DNA of 64,000 nucleotides from Streptosporangium sp. NBC_01495 (GCF_036250735.1 NZ_CP109430.1:8184001-8248000), one strand, 5' to 3'. Shown: positions 35,748 through 45,515, counted from the first letter of the stretch. The notes: a model not told the origin generated them from the letters alone. Program-made: numbers and translations.

Positions 35748-36359
35748 ATGGGCCAGTTTGTCGATGCCGCACTGTCTTTTCCGACCGTCCTGTTCACATT
35801 CCTGCTCCTAGTGATCATCGCGTACTGGGTGCTCGTCGTGATCGGGGTGTTCGGGTTCGACAGTGGCGACGGTGACGGGTCCGAGGCGACAGGGGGCGCC
35901 GGCCTCCTGAGCGGTCTGGGACTCGGCGGGGTCCCGGCCGCGGTGGCCGTCTCGCTGCTGGTCGTCGTCGCGTGGTTCGCGAGCCTCGTGGGCGGCACGC
36001 TGTTCACGAGCACCCCCGCCCTGGTCGCCGTACTGGTCGCGGCACTGGTCTGCGCCTGGGCGTGCACGCGCCTCCTCGTCCTGTCACTGCGGCGCCTCGT
36101 CCCGAAGGAGCGCGTCCCCTCCCGCGCCGACTTCGTGGGCCGCGTGTGCGTCATCCGCACGCGCCGCGTCGGCCGCGACTTCGGCCAGGCCGAGGTCACG
36201 TCCGCCGACGGCTCCTCCGCTCTCGTTCAAGTACGACAGACCGGTGACGAGGTTTTCGCCGCCGGCAGCGTCGCCCTGATATTCGCCTATGACTCCCCCG
36301 GCGAATTCTTCTGGGTGATGCCGTACGACGCGGAACTCGACCCTGATCGTCCTATTTAA
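35748..36359 (+). CDS. YqiJ/NfeD-like membrane protein with OB-fold domain, flotillin partner
   Basis: A 203-residue membrane protein. Hydrophobic helices lie at about residues 8-31 (LSFPTVLFTFLLLVIIAYWV), 60-84 (VPAAVAVSLLVVVAWFASLV) and 88-115. The C-terminal soluble part (PSRADFVGRVCVIRTRRVGR, FGQAEVTSADGSSALVQVRQ) has the beta pattern of an NfeD/YqiJ OB-fold. In E. coli and Bacillus the equivalents (YqiJ, YuaF) are encoded beside flotillin, and here the flotillin follows after thirteen bases. ATG 35748 follows AGGGGGA by 12 bases; an upstream in-frame GTG at 35697 lacks a ribosome site. It probably anchors or modulates the flotillin assembly in the membrane. Confidence 0.82.
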   Translation: MGQFVDAALSFPTVLFTFLLLVIIAYWVLVVIGVFGFDSGDGDGSEATGGAGLLSGLGLGGVPAAVAVSLLVVVAWFASLVGGTLFTSTPALVAVLVAALVCAWACTRLLVLSLRRLVPKERVPSRADFVGRVCVIRTRRVGRDFGQAEVTSADGSSALVQVRQTGDEVFAAGSVALIFAYDSPGEFFWVMPYDAELDPDRPI

Positions 36360-36372
36360 CCGAGGGGCCACA

Positions 36373-38514
36373 TTGGACGTCATCTCCACCGGGCTCGGCA
36401 TCCTCCTCGCCGTCGTCCTCCTCGTCGTCATCGCCCTGCTCTTCATGATCAGCAGGCTCTTCCACAAGGTGGAACAGGGCAAGGCCCTGATCATCTCGAA
36501 GATCAACAAGGTCGACGTCACCTTCACCGGGGCCGTCGTGCTGCCCGTCTTCAACAAGGCCGAGCTGATGGACATCTCGGTGAAGACCATCGAGATCGCG
36601 CGTACCGGCCGGGAGGGCCTGATCTGCCGCGACAACATCCGCGCCGACATCCGCATCACCTTCTTCGTCCGCGTCAACAAGACCGTCGAGGACGTGGTGA
36701 AGGTCGCCCAGGCCATCGGCACCGCGCGCGCGAGCGACCAGGAGACGCTGCAGGAGCTGTTCAACGCCAAGTTCTCCGAGGCGCTCAAGACGGTCGGCAA
36801 GCAGCTCGACTTCGTGGACCTCTACACCCAGCGCGACCAGTTCCGCGACCAGATCATCCAGGTCATCGGCACCGACCTCAACGGCTACAGCCTTGAGGAC
36901 GCGGCCATCGACTACCTGGAGCAGACCGCCCTGCACTCCCTGGACAAGAACAACATCCTCGACGCGCAGGGCATCAGGAAGATCACCGAGCTGACCGCCA
37001 TCGAGCACGTACGGACCAACGAGTTCCGGCGGCGCGAGGAGAAGGAGATCACCCGCCAGGACGTGGACGCGCGGGAGGCCATCCTGGAGCTGGAGCGCCG
37101 CCAGGCCGACGCGGAGACCAAGCAGAAGCGCGAGGTCGAGACCATGCGTGCCCGCGAGGAGGCGGAGACCGCCAAGGTCCAGGCCGAGGAGCGGCTCAAG
37201 GCGCACGCCGCGCACCTGCGTACCGACGAGCAGCTCGGCGTCCAGCAGGAGAACCAGGCCCGCGAGATCGCGGTGGCGGCGAAGAACCGCGAGCGGGTCC
37301 TCGCCATCGAGACCGAGCGCATCGAGAAGGACCGCCTGCTCGAGGTGATCGCCCGCGAGCGCGAGACCGAGCTGTCGCGCATCTCCAAGGACAAGGAACT
37401 GGAGGGCGAGAAGCGCTCCATCGCCGAGGTGATCCGCGAGCGGATCGTGGTGGAGAAGACGGTCGCCGAGCAGGAGGAGAGCATCAAGCGCCTGCGCGTG
37501 GTCGAGGAGGCCGAGCGGAACCGCCAGGCCGTGATCATCCATGCCGAGGCCGAGGCTCAGGAGAGCCTGGTCAAGGACATCAAGGCGGCCGAGGCCTCCG
37601 AGGCCGCGGCCAAGCACCGGGCGCGCGAGGCGCTGGTGCTGGCCGAGTCCCGGCAGCAGGCGGCCGAGCTCGACGCCCGCGCCCAGATCCGTCTCGCCGA
37701 GGGCGTCCAGGCCGAGATGGCCGCCGTCGGCCTGGCCGAGGTGCAGGTACGCGAGCGGGACGCCGCGGCGATCGAGAAGGTCGGTCGCGCCGAGGCCACC
37801 GTCGAGCGGGAGAAGGCACTGGCGGTCGCCGAGGGCGAGCAGGCCAGGGCCCACGCCGTGGCCACCGCGGTCCGCGAGAAGCTCAAGGCCGAGGCGGAGG
37901 GCGAGCAGGCCATGGCGCTGGCCGCCGCCGCGACGGTCGGCGAGAAGCTCAAGGCCGAGGCCGAGGGCCTCACCGAGAAGGCCGCGGCGATGGCCGCGCT
38001 CACCGACGCGACCCGCTCCCACGAGGAGTACCGCCTGCGTCTGGAGGCCGAGAAGGAGATCCGCCTCGCCGGGGTGAACGCCCAGCTCAAGATCGCCGAG
38101 GCGCAGGCCTCCGTGGTGTCGGCCGGACTGTCCAAGGCCAAGATCGACATCGTCGGCGGCGACACGGTGTTCTTCGACCGGCTGATGAGCTCGATCACCA
38201 TGGGCAAGGCCGTGGACGGCTTCGTGGAGCACTCCGACGTCGCCCGTACGCTGGCCGGCCCCTACCTGGACGGCTCGGCGAGCCTCCCCGCCGACCTGGG
38301 CAGGGCCATCGGCTCGATCGACACCGCCGACGTGCGGAACCTCTCGCTGTCCGCACTGCTGGTGAAAATGATCAAGGAAGGCGGCCCCGACGCGGACAGG
38401 CTGCGCGGCCTGCTGGGCGAGGCCCAGGCGGCCAGTACGACCGAGGTCCCCGTCGCCGCGCTCGGCACCGCCGGCGCCGGCGCCGGCAACGCCGCCGGTT
38501 CCGTCAAGCAGTGA
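36373..38514 (+). CDS. Flotillin (SPFH/band 7 family, YqiK/FloT type)
   Basis: A 713-residue membrane-scaffold protein. A TTG start at 36373 is used, with GAGGGGC just upstream; no ATG or GTG fits better. Residues 6-28 are the membrane helix (LGILLAVVLLVVIALLFMIS). The SPFH domain covers roughly 30-225 (KVEQGKALIISKINKVDVTF, VDLYTQRDQFRDQIIQVIG). A very long Glu/Ala/Lys/Arg coiled coil (EEKEITRQDVDAREAILELE..., many EAE, EGEQA repeats) extends to about 610, ending in AGLSKAKIDIVGGDTVFFDR and a Gly/Ala tail. Flotillins form oligomeric membrane domains that organise signalling and secretion machinery. Its stop overlaps the start of the ATPase gene by four bases. Confidence 0.93.
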   Translation: MDVISTGLGILLAVVLLVVIALLFMISRLFHKVEQGKALIISKINKVDVTFTGAVVLPVFNKAELMDISVKTIEIARTGREGLICRDNIRADIRITFFVRVNKTVEDVVKVAQAIGTARASDQETLQELFNAKFSEALKTVGKQLDFVDLYTQRDQFRDQIIQVIGTDLNGYSLEDAAIDYLEQTALHSLDKNNILDAQGIRKITELTAIEHVRTNEFRRREEKEITRQDVDAREAILELERRQADAETKQKREVETMRAREEAETAKVQAEERLKAHAAHLRTDEQLGVQQENQAREIAVAAKNRERVLAIETERIEKDRLLEVIARERETELSRISKDKELEGEKRSIAEVIRERIVVEKTVAEQEESIKRLRVVEEAERNRQAVIIHAEAEAQESLVKDIKAAEASEAAAKHRAREALVLAESRQQAAELDARAQIRLAEGVQAEMAAVGLAEVQVRERDAAAIEKVGRAEATVEREKALAVAEGEQARAHAVATAVREKLKAEAEGEQAMALAAAATVGEKLKAEAEGLTEKAAAMAALTDATRSHEEYRLRLEAEKEIRLAGVNAQLKIAEAQASVVSAGLSKAKIDIVGGDTVFFDRLMSSITMGKAVDGFVEHSDVARTLAGPYLDGSASLPADLGRAIGSIDTADVRNLSLSALLVKMIKEGGPDADRLRGLLGEAQAASTTEVPVAALGTAGAGAGNAAGSVKQ

Positions 38515-41500
38515 CGTCCTCCACGGCGGAGGCCGTCACCGGCGCCCCCGGCGAGGGGGCGGAACTGGACGCGGGCACCTACGAGGTGCTCCGCGCCCGG
38601 CTGGCCGAGCAGTCCGCCGAGCTGGCCCGGCAGTCCGACGCGCTCAACGCCGAGCGCCTGGCGGTGTTCGGCGGGGCCGAGCTGCGCCTGCTCGGCACCG
38701 AGCGGATACGCACCGAGAACAACTGCGTGCCGCGCGACATCGTGTCGGTCGGCGGGCTCATGCTCTTCGGCTACAACGTGTTCATCGGGATGAAGCCGGA
38801 GACGACCGTCGAGGACGTCTTCTCCGTGCACACGTTCGTACGGGACGGCGGGGACGGCGGGGACGGCGGGGACGGCGGGGACACTGCGGGAGACGGGAAG
38901 GGGAACACGAACGCGTTCCGGTTCGACCCCGCGCCGATGCTCCGTGACCCGCGCTTCGAGCGGGACTTCGCCGAGCTCTACCGGTACTACCGGGAGACCC
39001 GGCTGCTCCAGCTCCGCCGCGTCGAGGACAGGATGCTGGCCGTCTTCCAGACCGGCCCGCAGGACACGCGCGTGCTGCGCTGGCAGGTCGGGGCGGACGG
39101 CGCGCTCTCGTACCTCGACGACCGGGGGGAGCGCGACCACACGTTCCCGCCCTCGCACGACTTCGAGTGGATCCCGGCCACCCGCGACGACCACGTGCCC
39201 GGCCGCCACCCGCACATCTCGATCGAGGGCGAGGTGTTCGTCGAGACCGTCGGCGGCGACCTCACCATCAAGATCGAGAACAACACCGAGACCGGGGAGG
39301 GTGTCTACCGCGAGCCCGTCGCGGAGCCGCTGCAGAGCCTCGCCGACGCGGAGGTGCACCACGCCAGGATCGGCCCGCTGATCCTGCTGCGGGTGCGGCC
39401 GTACAAGGAGCCCGAGTGGCGGCACCTGGTGTTCAACACCCGGACCAAGGGCGTGGTCCGCCTCGACGGCATCGGGCAGGCCTGCCGGCGCCTGCCCGAG
39501 GACCAGGGGATCATCTTCCCCGGCGGCTACCACCTGTCCACCGGGGTCGGCAAGACGTTCGACACCGACGTGTCCGAGCTGGAGTTCGAGCGGGTCATCC
39601 GCTCCCCCAACGGCGAGGACGTGCTGTACGTCTTCCACGCCCGCGCCGAGGGGCGGTCGCTGCTGCTGCCGTACAACGTGATCCGCAAGCGGGTGGAGAC
39701 ACCGCTGTCCTGCCACGGGTACTCGCTGTTCGACGACGGCACGCTGGTCGTCTTCAGGGCCACCTCCGACGAGCCCACCCGCGTCCACCCCATGCAGGTC
39801 TGGCAGACCGCGTACCAGTCGGACGTCTACGCCGCCGGGCGCCCGGTCGGCACCGGGCCGCTGGAGCGGATCGGCAACGCGGAGCTCGTGCGGGGCATCT
39901 CCGACTGCCTGTCGGTGGCACGGATGGTCGAGGAGATGGCGCCGTCGATCCCGGTCTTCGAGGCGCTGATCGCCTCGTGCGCCCGGATCTTCGACCACTA
40001 CCACTGGCTGGGCGAGCACCGGCTGCGCGGCCCGCTCGCCGACGTGCGGGCCACCGCCGAGCAGGTGCTGGACGAGTTCGAGAAGGTCCAGTCGCTCACC
40101 CGGCAGGCCGCCGAGGCGCTGGAGGCCGCCGCCGCCGAGGTCACCGCGCTCGTACGGCACACGCGCGGCGAGACGCCCGGGTCCGCGCAGGGCTGGATAG
40201 ACCGGCTGTCGGAGCTGCGGCGGTCGCAGGGGCACCTGGTGACCCTGCGTGAGCTGCGCCACGTCGACACCGCCAGGATCGACGCGCTCGACGCGGAGCT
40301 CACGGCCGAGCTGGGCGGCACCGCGCGGCGGGCGGCGGAATTCCTGCGGGGCGACGACGCCTTCGCCGGGTACCACGCGGAGGTCGAGCGGCTGGTCTCC
40401 GACGCGGGCGCCATCGCAACCGTGGCCGGGGCCGGGCCGATCGGCGAGCGGCTGGAGCGGCAGGCACGAGGCCTGGAGATCGTGGTCGAGGTGGTCGGCA
40501 CGCTCGACATCGCCGACGCCACCGTGCGGACCGCCATCCTGGAACGGATCGGCGAGGTGCTCGGCGGGGTCAACCGCGCCCGCGCCACGCTGGACGCCCG
40601 GCGCGGGGAGTTGCTGGCCGGTGAGGGGCGGGCGGCCTTCGCCGCCGAGTACGCCCTGCTGGGGCAGGCGATCACCGGGGCGCTGGCGATGTCCGACACC
40701 CCCGAGCGCTGCGACGAGCAGCTGGGCCGCCTGATGCTCCAGCTGGAGAACCTGGAGTCGCGCTTCGCCGAGTTCGACGACTTCCTGGGGCAGCTGACCT
40801 CCAAGCGGGAGGACGTCTACGAGGCGTTCTCCTCGCGCCGCCAGGCACTGCTCGACGAGCGGGCCCGCCGCGCCGACCGGCTGGCCGACTCCGCCACGCG
40901 CGTCCTGTCGAGCGTACGGCGCCGGGTGGCCGGGCTGACGTCGCTGGACGAGGTCAACACCTACTTCGGGTCCGACCCGATGGTGCTCAAGCTGAAGGGC
41001 GTGGCCGGGGAGCTGCGCGCGCTGGGCGACCAGGTGCGCGCGGAGGAGCTCGAAGGCCGGATCAAGTCCGCCCGCCAGGAGGCGGGCCGCGCCCTGCGCG
41101 ACCGGCTCGACCTCTACACCGACGGCGGGGAGACCATCCGGCTCGGCCGCCACCTGTTCGCGGTCAACACCCAGGCGGCCGACCTCACCCTGGTGCCCCA
41201 CGGGGACCGGATGGCGTTCGCCGTCACCGGGACCGACTACCGTTCCCCGGTGCGCGACGCGGCCTTCGAGGACACCCGGCCGTTCTGGAACCAGCTGACG
41301 GTCTCGGAGTCGCCGGAGGTCTACCGGGGCGAGCACCTGGCCGCCTCGATCCTGGCCGCCGCCGAGGCGGGAGCACCGGGCGCAGGCTCCCTGGAGGCGC
41401 TGCACGAGGCGGCGGCGGGGAGCGGCGGGGAGCTGCTGGAGATCGTCCGCCGGGTGGCGGAGACCCGGTACGACGAGGGCTACGAGCGGGGCGTGCACGA

Positions 41501-43706
41501 CCACGACGCCACCGCGATCCTCCAGGCCGCGCTCCGCCTGCGCGCGGGCGCGGGACTGCTCCGCTACCCGCCCGCCGCGAGGGCCGCCGCCCAGCTCTTC
41601 TGGGCCTTCGGCACCGACGAGGCCACCCGTGCGGCGTGGACCACCCGGGCGACGTCGCTCGCGCGGGCACGGACCCTGTTCGGCGGGGTGGAGGCGGTGA
41701 AGGAGACCCGCGCCGCCCTCGGCTCCGCGATCGCGTCCTTCAGCCGGGATCTCCACGGCGGTACGGGAGACACGAGAGACACAGACGTCTTCGAGCTGGC
41801 CGGGGAGTATCTCTTCGAGGAGCTGCCGGGCAGGCCGTTCGGGTTCGTGACGAGCGCGGGGGCGCGGTCGCTGCTCGACCGGTTCGACCGGGCGCTGGGA
41901 CCCGCGCGCGGGGAGTTCGAGGACGACCTGCGGGCGCTCGGCGACGACCTCACCGCACGCCACCGCCTGGCCGAGGCATGGCTCTCCGCCTTCGACGCCT
42001 CGGCTCCGCGCTCCAGCCCGGGGTCGGGTCCGGGCGCTGTCCCGGGCTCGGGTCCGGGTTCCGGCCTGGGTTCGGGCTCGGGCACTGTCCCGGGCTCGGG
42101 CTCCGGTCCGGCTTCCGGCCTGGGGTCGGGTCCGGGTGCGAGGTCCGGCCTGGGGTCGGGGTCCGGCTCGGAACCGGGGGCCGCGGGCGTGGGACGGGCT
42201 TCGGGGGCCGGATCGGCGGAGCTGGTGGAGGCGGTGGCCGTACTGCTGTGCGAGGTGCCGCGGCACAACTCCTCGGCGGCGCTGACCACCGTGGTCGAGG
42301 GGCTGCTCGGCGCGCACCCCCGGATCTCCGGGCGCGCGATGGAGCTGCGCCTGGACGAGTTCCTCGCCAGGACCCGGCACTTCCGCGACCACCGCGTCCC
42401 CGCGTACCGCGCCTACCAGAGGCGGCGCAACGAGCTGGTCGCGGCCGAGCGCGAGCGGCTGAGGCTGGAGGAGTTCCAGCCGAAGGTGATGACCGCCTTC
42501 GTCCGCAACCAGCTGCTCGACGAGGTCTACCTGCCGCTGATCGGCGACAACCTGGCCAAGCAGCTCGGCGCGGCCGGGGACGCCAAGCGGACCGACCAGA
42601 TGGGCATGCTGCTGCTCATCTCCCCGCCGGGCTACGGCAAGACCACCCTCATGGAGTACGTGGCCAACCGGCTCGGGCTGATCTTCGTCAAGGTCAACGG
42701 TCCGGCCCTGGGCCACCTGGTGACCTCGGTGGACCCGGCGCAGGCGCCCGACGCGACGGCACGGCAGGAGATCGAGAAGATCTCCTTCGCGCTGGAGATG
42801 GGCAACAACGTCCTGCTGTACCTGGACGACATCCAGCACACCTCCCCCGAGCTGCTGCAGAAGTTCATCTCCCTGTGCGACGGCCAGCGCCGGATGGAGG
42901 GCGTCTGGGAGGGGAGGACCCGCACCTACGACCTGCGGGGCAAGCGCTTCGCGGTCTGCATGGCGGGCAACCCGTACACCGAGTCGGGCGGGCGCTTCCG
43001 CATCCCCGACATGCTCGCCAACCGCGCCGACGTGTGGAACCTCGGCGACGTGCTGTCGGGGCGGGACGAGCTGTTCGCGCTGAGCTACATCGACAACGCG
43101 CTGACCTCCAACCCGGTCCTGTCGCCGCTCTCCACCCGCGACCGGGGCGACATCCGCCTCCTGGTACGGCTGGCGCGCGGCGACTCGGGAGTCCGGGCCG
43201 ACCAGCTCTCCCACCCGTACTCCTCGGTGGAGCTGGAGCAGGTCCTCGCGGTGCTGCGCAAGCTGCTGCGGGTCCAGCGGGTGGTGCTGGCCAACAACCG
43301 GGCGTACATCGCCTCGGCCGCCCGGTCGGACGCGTCGCGGACCGAGCCGCCGTTCCAGCTCCAGGGCTCGTACCGGAACATGAACAAGCTCGCGGCCCGG
43401 GTCGTCCCGGTGATGAACGACGCCGAGCTGGAGGCCGTGATCGACGACCACTACCTCGGCGAGGCCCAGACCCTCACCTCGGGGGCGGAGGCCAACCTGC
43501 TCAAACTGGCCGAGCTGCGCGGCACCCTGACCCCCGTACAGGCCGCGCGGTGGGCCGAGGTGAAGACCGCCTACCTGCGCTCCCAGGCCCTCGGCGGCGC
43601 CGAGGACGACCCGATGACCCGCGCGGTCGGCGCGGTCGGCCTGCTGGCCGACCGGGTGAGCACCGCCATCGAACACGCCGCCGACCGGCTGTCCCCCGGA
43701 TCATGA
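38511..43706 (+). CDS. Giant AAA ATPase coupled to flotillin (annotated in relatives as DNA repair ATPase)
   Basis: A 1731-residue protein, coupled to the flotillin by GTGA overlap. The AAA module is C-terminal: Walker A SPPGYGKTT near residue 1371, Walker B LLYLDDIQHTS near 1437, then a sensor-like segment MAGNPYTESGGRFRIPDMLA. The N-terminal 500 residues look all-beta with regular Asp/Gly-Trp-containing segments (LGTERIRTENNCVPRDIVSV, PGRHPHISIEGEVFVETVGG), interrupted by a GGD repeat at about 112-124. Coiled-coil helices fill 500-900. A Ser/Gly/Pro linker spans about 1164-1231. Homologues are often labelled DNA repair ATPase, but I know no direct evidence for that role. Partnership with YqiJ-like protein and flotillin suggests membrane remodelling or stress defence. 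Confidence 0.88.
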   Translation: MTSSTAEAVTGAPGEGAELDAGTYEVLRARLAEQSAELARQSDALNAERLAVFGGAELRLLGTERIRTENNCVPRDIVSVGGLMLFGYNVFIGMKPETTVEDVFSVHTFVRDGGDGGDGGDGGDTAGDGKGNTNAFRFDPAPMLRDPRFERDFAELYRYYRETRLLQLRRVEDRMLAVFQTGPQDTRVLRWQVGADGALSYLDDRGERDHTFPPSHDFEWIPATRDDHVPGRHPHISIEGEVFVETVGGDLTIKIENNTETGEGVYREPVAEPLQSLADAEVHHARIGPLILLRVRPYKEPEWRHLVFNTRTKGVVRLDGIGQACRRLPEDQGIIFPGGYHLSTGVGKTFDTDVSELEFERVIRSPNGEDVLYVFHARAEGRSLLLPYNVIRKRVETPLSCHGYSLFDDGTLVVFRATSDEPTRVHPMQVWQTAYQSDVYAAGRPVGTGPLERIGNAELVRGISDCLSVARMVEEMAPSIPVFEALIASCARIFDHYHWLGEHRLRGPLADVRATAEQVLDEFEKVQSLTRQAAEALEAAAAEVTALVRHTRGETPGSAQGWIDRLSELRRSQGHLVTLRELRHVDTARIDALDAELTAELGGTARRAAEFLRGDDAFAGYHAEVERLVSDAGAIATVAGAGPIGERLERQARGLEIVVEVVGTLDIADATVRTAILERIGEVLGGVNRARATLDARRGELLAGEGRAAFAAEYALLGQAITGALAMSDTPERCDEQLGRLMLQLENLESRFAEFDDFLGQLTSKREDVYEAFSSRRQALLDERARRADRLADSATRVLSSVRRRVAGLTSLDEVNTYFGSDPMVLKLKGVAGELRALGDQVRAEELEGRIKSARQEAGRALRDRLDLYTDGGETIRLGRHLFAVNTQAADLTLVPHGDRMAFAVTGTDYRSPVRDAAFEDTRPFWNQLTVSESPEVYRGEHLAASILAAAEAGAPGAGSLEALHEAAAGSGGELLEIVRRVAETRYDEGYERGVHDHDATAILQAALRLRAGAGLLRYPPAARAAAQLFWAFGTDEATRAAWTTRATSLARARTLFGGVEAVKETRAALGSAIASFSRDLHGGTGDTRDTDVFELAGEYLFEELPGRPFGFVTSAGARSLLDRFDRALGPARGEFEDDLRALGDDLTARHRLAEAWLSAFDASAPRSSPGSGPGAVPGSGPGSGLGSGSGTVPGSGSGPASGLGSGPGARSGLGSGSGSEPGAAGVGRASGAGSAELVEAVAVLLCEVPRHNSSAALTTVVEGLLGAHPRISGRAMELRLDEFLARTRHFRDHRVPAYRAYQRRRNELVAAERERLRLEEFQPKVMTAFVRNQLLDEVYLPLIGDNLAKQLGAAGDAKRTDQMGMLLLISPPGYGKTTLMEYVANRLGLIFVKVNGPALGHLVTSVDPAQAPDATARQEIEKISFALEMGNNVLLYLDDIQHTSPELLQKFISLCDGQRRMEGVWEGRTRTYDLRGKRFAVCMAGNPYTESGGRFRIPDMLANRADVWNLGDVLSGRDELFALSYIDNALTSNPVLSPLSTRDRGDIRLLVRLARGDSGVRADQLSHPYSSVELEQVLAVLRKLLRVQRVVLANNRAYIASAARSDASRTEPPFQLQGSYRNMNKLAARVVPVMNDAELEAVIDDHYLGEAQTLTSGAEANLLKLAELRGTLTPVQAARWAEVKTAYLRSQALGGAEDDPMTRAVGAVGLLADRVSTAIEHAADRLSPGS

Positions 43707-43714
43707 GACCCGGG

Positions 43715-43749
43715 CCGGGCCGCCGAGATCCGGGAGATCGGCGGCCCGG
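43715..43749 (+). terminator. Perfect 12-bp stem-loop after the flotillin-ATPase operon
   Basis: CCGGGCCGCCGA (43715-43726) pairs perfectly with TCGGCGGCCCGG (43738-43749), loop of 11 bases, eight bases after the ATPase stop. No T-run. Confidence 0.7.
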
Positions 43750-43836
43750 CCCCGTCCGCCGACCTCGGCCCGCCGGCCGGCGGCTTTCACCACCACCCGG
43801 GACTGTCATCGCCGGTTATCCGGGAATGGTCACAGC

Positions 43837-44199
43837 ATGGCTACCAAACCAGAAGTGCGGGTGCGCCGGGTCTACGAGGAGCCGACGCCCCAGGACGGTG
43901 CCCGGGTGCTGGTCGACCGGATCTGGCCGCGCGGGCTGTCCAAGGAAAAGGCGGACCTGGAGGAGTGGTGCAAGGCGGTGGCACCCTCGACCGAGCTGCG
44001 CACGTGGTACGGCCACGATCCGGCCCGGTTCGAGGAGTTCGGCCGTCGGTACCGGGCCGAACTCAAGGATCCCGAGCGGGCCGCCGCGCTGGAGCACCTG
44101 CGGGAGATGGCGAGGAGTCGGACGGTGACGCTCCTGACCGCGACCAGGCAGGCCGACATCAGCGAGGCCGTGATCCTCGCCGACCTGCTGCGGAGTTGA
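43837..44199 (+). CDS. DUF488 family protein
   Basis: A 120-residue cytosolic protein with the DUF488 (YeaO-like) signature: RVRRVYEEPTPQDGARVLVD, RIWPRGLSKEKADLEEWCKA, WYGHDPARFEEFGRRYRAEL and VTLLTATRQADISEAVILAD. The family adopts a small alpha/beta fold with a conserved Arg-rich pocket; its biochemical role is not established. The ATG at 43837 lacks a strong ribosome site. The terminator at 43715 separates it from the giant ATPase, so it is probably independent. Confidence 0.88.
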   Translation: MATKPEVRVRRVYEEPTPQDGARVLVDRIWPRGLSKEKADLEEWCKAVAPSTELRTWYGHDPARFEEFGRRYRAELKDPERAAALEHLREMARSRTVTLLTATRQADISEAVILADLLRS

Positions 44200-44408
44200 G
44201 AGCGGTGTCCCGGCCGGGCCCGGCACGAAACCGGAGGCGGGGCCGGTCGTCCTGCGGCACGGGCACGGATCACCCGGTGATGGAGGCGAGGCCGATCGTC
44301 CGGTAGGGCGGGCGCGGGTCATCGCGAGGTGTCGAATACGGTGAGCAGGTGTTGGTCAGCGACCGGTGGCCCGCGAAGGGCCCAGGTCGAGCGAGAGCAA
44401 GGAACGCA

Positions 44409-45239
44409 GTGAAGCTTCTTCATTCCGGGAAAGTCCGCGACGTCTACGAGGATCGCGGGGACATAATCCTCGTGGCGTCCGACCGGGTCTCGGTGTACGA
44501 CGTGATCCTGCCCACCCCGATCCCCGACAAGGGGAAGATCCTCACGCGGCTGTCGCTGTGGTGGTTCGAGCAGCTCACCGACATCGTGCCCAACCACGTG
44601 ATCTCGGCGACCGACGTGCCCGCCGAGTTCGAGGGGCGGGCGGTGCGGTGCCGGAGGCTGGACATGGTGCAGGTCGAGTGCATCGCGCGCGGCTACCTGA
44701 CCGGCGGCGGACTGAAGGAGTATCAGGCGAATGGGTCGGTGTCGGGTGTGCCGATGCCGCCCGGACTGGTCGACGGTTCCAGGCTTCCCGAGCCCGTCTT
44801 CACCCCGAGCACCAAGGCGTCGCTCGGGCAGCACGACGAGCCCATCTCCTTCGAGGACGTCGTCGCCTCGGAGGGTGCGGAGGCCGCCGAGGAGTTCAGG
44901 CGGATCACGTTGGAGGTCTACCGGCGCGGCTCCGAGCTCGCCGCGGAGCGGGGCGTCATCATCGCCGACACCAAGATCGAGCTGGGCCGGGCCGCCGACG
45001 GCACGCTCGTGCTCGGCGATGAGGTGCTGACCTCCGACTCCTCCCGCTTCTGGCCCGCCGACCGGTGGGAGCCCGGCCACGCGCAGTTCTCCTTCGACAA
45101 GCAGTACGTGCGCGACTGGGCGACCGGCACGGGCTGGGACCGGAGGGAGCCCTCCCCGGAGGTGCCCGCCGAGGTCGTGAAGGTCACCCGGGAGCGCTAC
45201 ATCGAGGCGTACGAGCGCATCACCGGCAAGACCTGGTGA
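44409..45239 (+). CDS. purC: Phosphoribosylaminoimidazole-succinocarboxamide synthase
   Basis: A 276-residue SAICAR synthase, joining CAIR and aspartate with ATP in purine biosynthesis. The start GTG 44409 gives KLLHSGKVRDVYEDRGDIIL, the normal N-terminus, and AAGGA lies six bases upstream. Family landmarks: LVASDRVSVYDVILPTPIPD, VECIARGYLTGGGLKEY, FTPSTKASLGQHDEPISFED and GVIIADTKIELG, plus LTSDSSRFWPADRWEPG. It is alone; no other pur gene lies within the window on this side. A stem-loop follows. Confidence 0.96.
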   Translation: MKLLHSGKVRDVYEDRGDIILVASDRVSVYDVILPTPIPDKGKILTRLSLWWFEQLTDIVPNHVISATDVPAEFEGRAVRCRRLDMVQVECIARGYLTGGGLKEYQANGSVSGVPMPPGLVDGSRLPEPVFTPSTKASLGQHDEPISFEDVVASEGAEAAEEFRRITLEVYRRGSELAAERGVIIADTKIELGRAADGTLVLGDEVLTSDSSRFWPADRWEPGHAQFSFDKQYVRDWATGTGWDRREPSPEVPAEVVKVTRERYIEAYERITGKTW

Positions 45240-45260
45240 GTTCCGGAGAGGTACGGCCTC

Positions 45261-45298
45261 CCGCCGATACCGGCTGAGGCGGGCTGGTATCGCGGCGG
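45261..45298 (+). terminator. Stem-loop after purC
   Basis: CCGCCGATACC (45261-45271) pairs with GGTATCG-CGGCGG (45286-45298) with one bulge. No T-run follows. Confidence 0.5.
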
Positions 45299-45324
45299 CC
45301 CCGTATCGGCTGTGTCTGGTTGTG

Positions 45325-45396
45325 TCGGCGTTTCGGCGTTCGGCGTTCGGCGTTTCGGCGTTCGGCGTTTCGGCGTTCGGCGTTCGGCGTTTCGGC
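45325..45396. repeat. Tandem TCGGCGT(T) microsatellite
   Basis: About ten units of TCGGCGT or TCGGCGTT alternate between 45325 and 45396. It lies in the gap between the convergent purC and PP2C genes. No coding function is apparent. Confidence 0.85.
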
Positions 45397-45515
45397 TCCG
45401 GGCCGGCTGTGGACCGGCACGGGATCGTGCGGGCGCCGGCTCTCGCCGCGCCCGTGAGGCCGGAGGATCGGCGCCCGCGGGGCCAAGGAGTCCCCGGGGG
45501 GCCGGGGCCCGCGGG

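Noticed and set aside
38262..43676. 1804-codon minus-strand frame opposite the giant ATPase
   Set aside because: It covers the ATPase gene in a shadow frame, with no domain patterns and no start context; the plus strand has Walker motifs and coupling to the flotillin.
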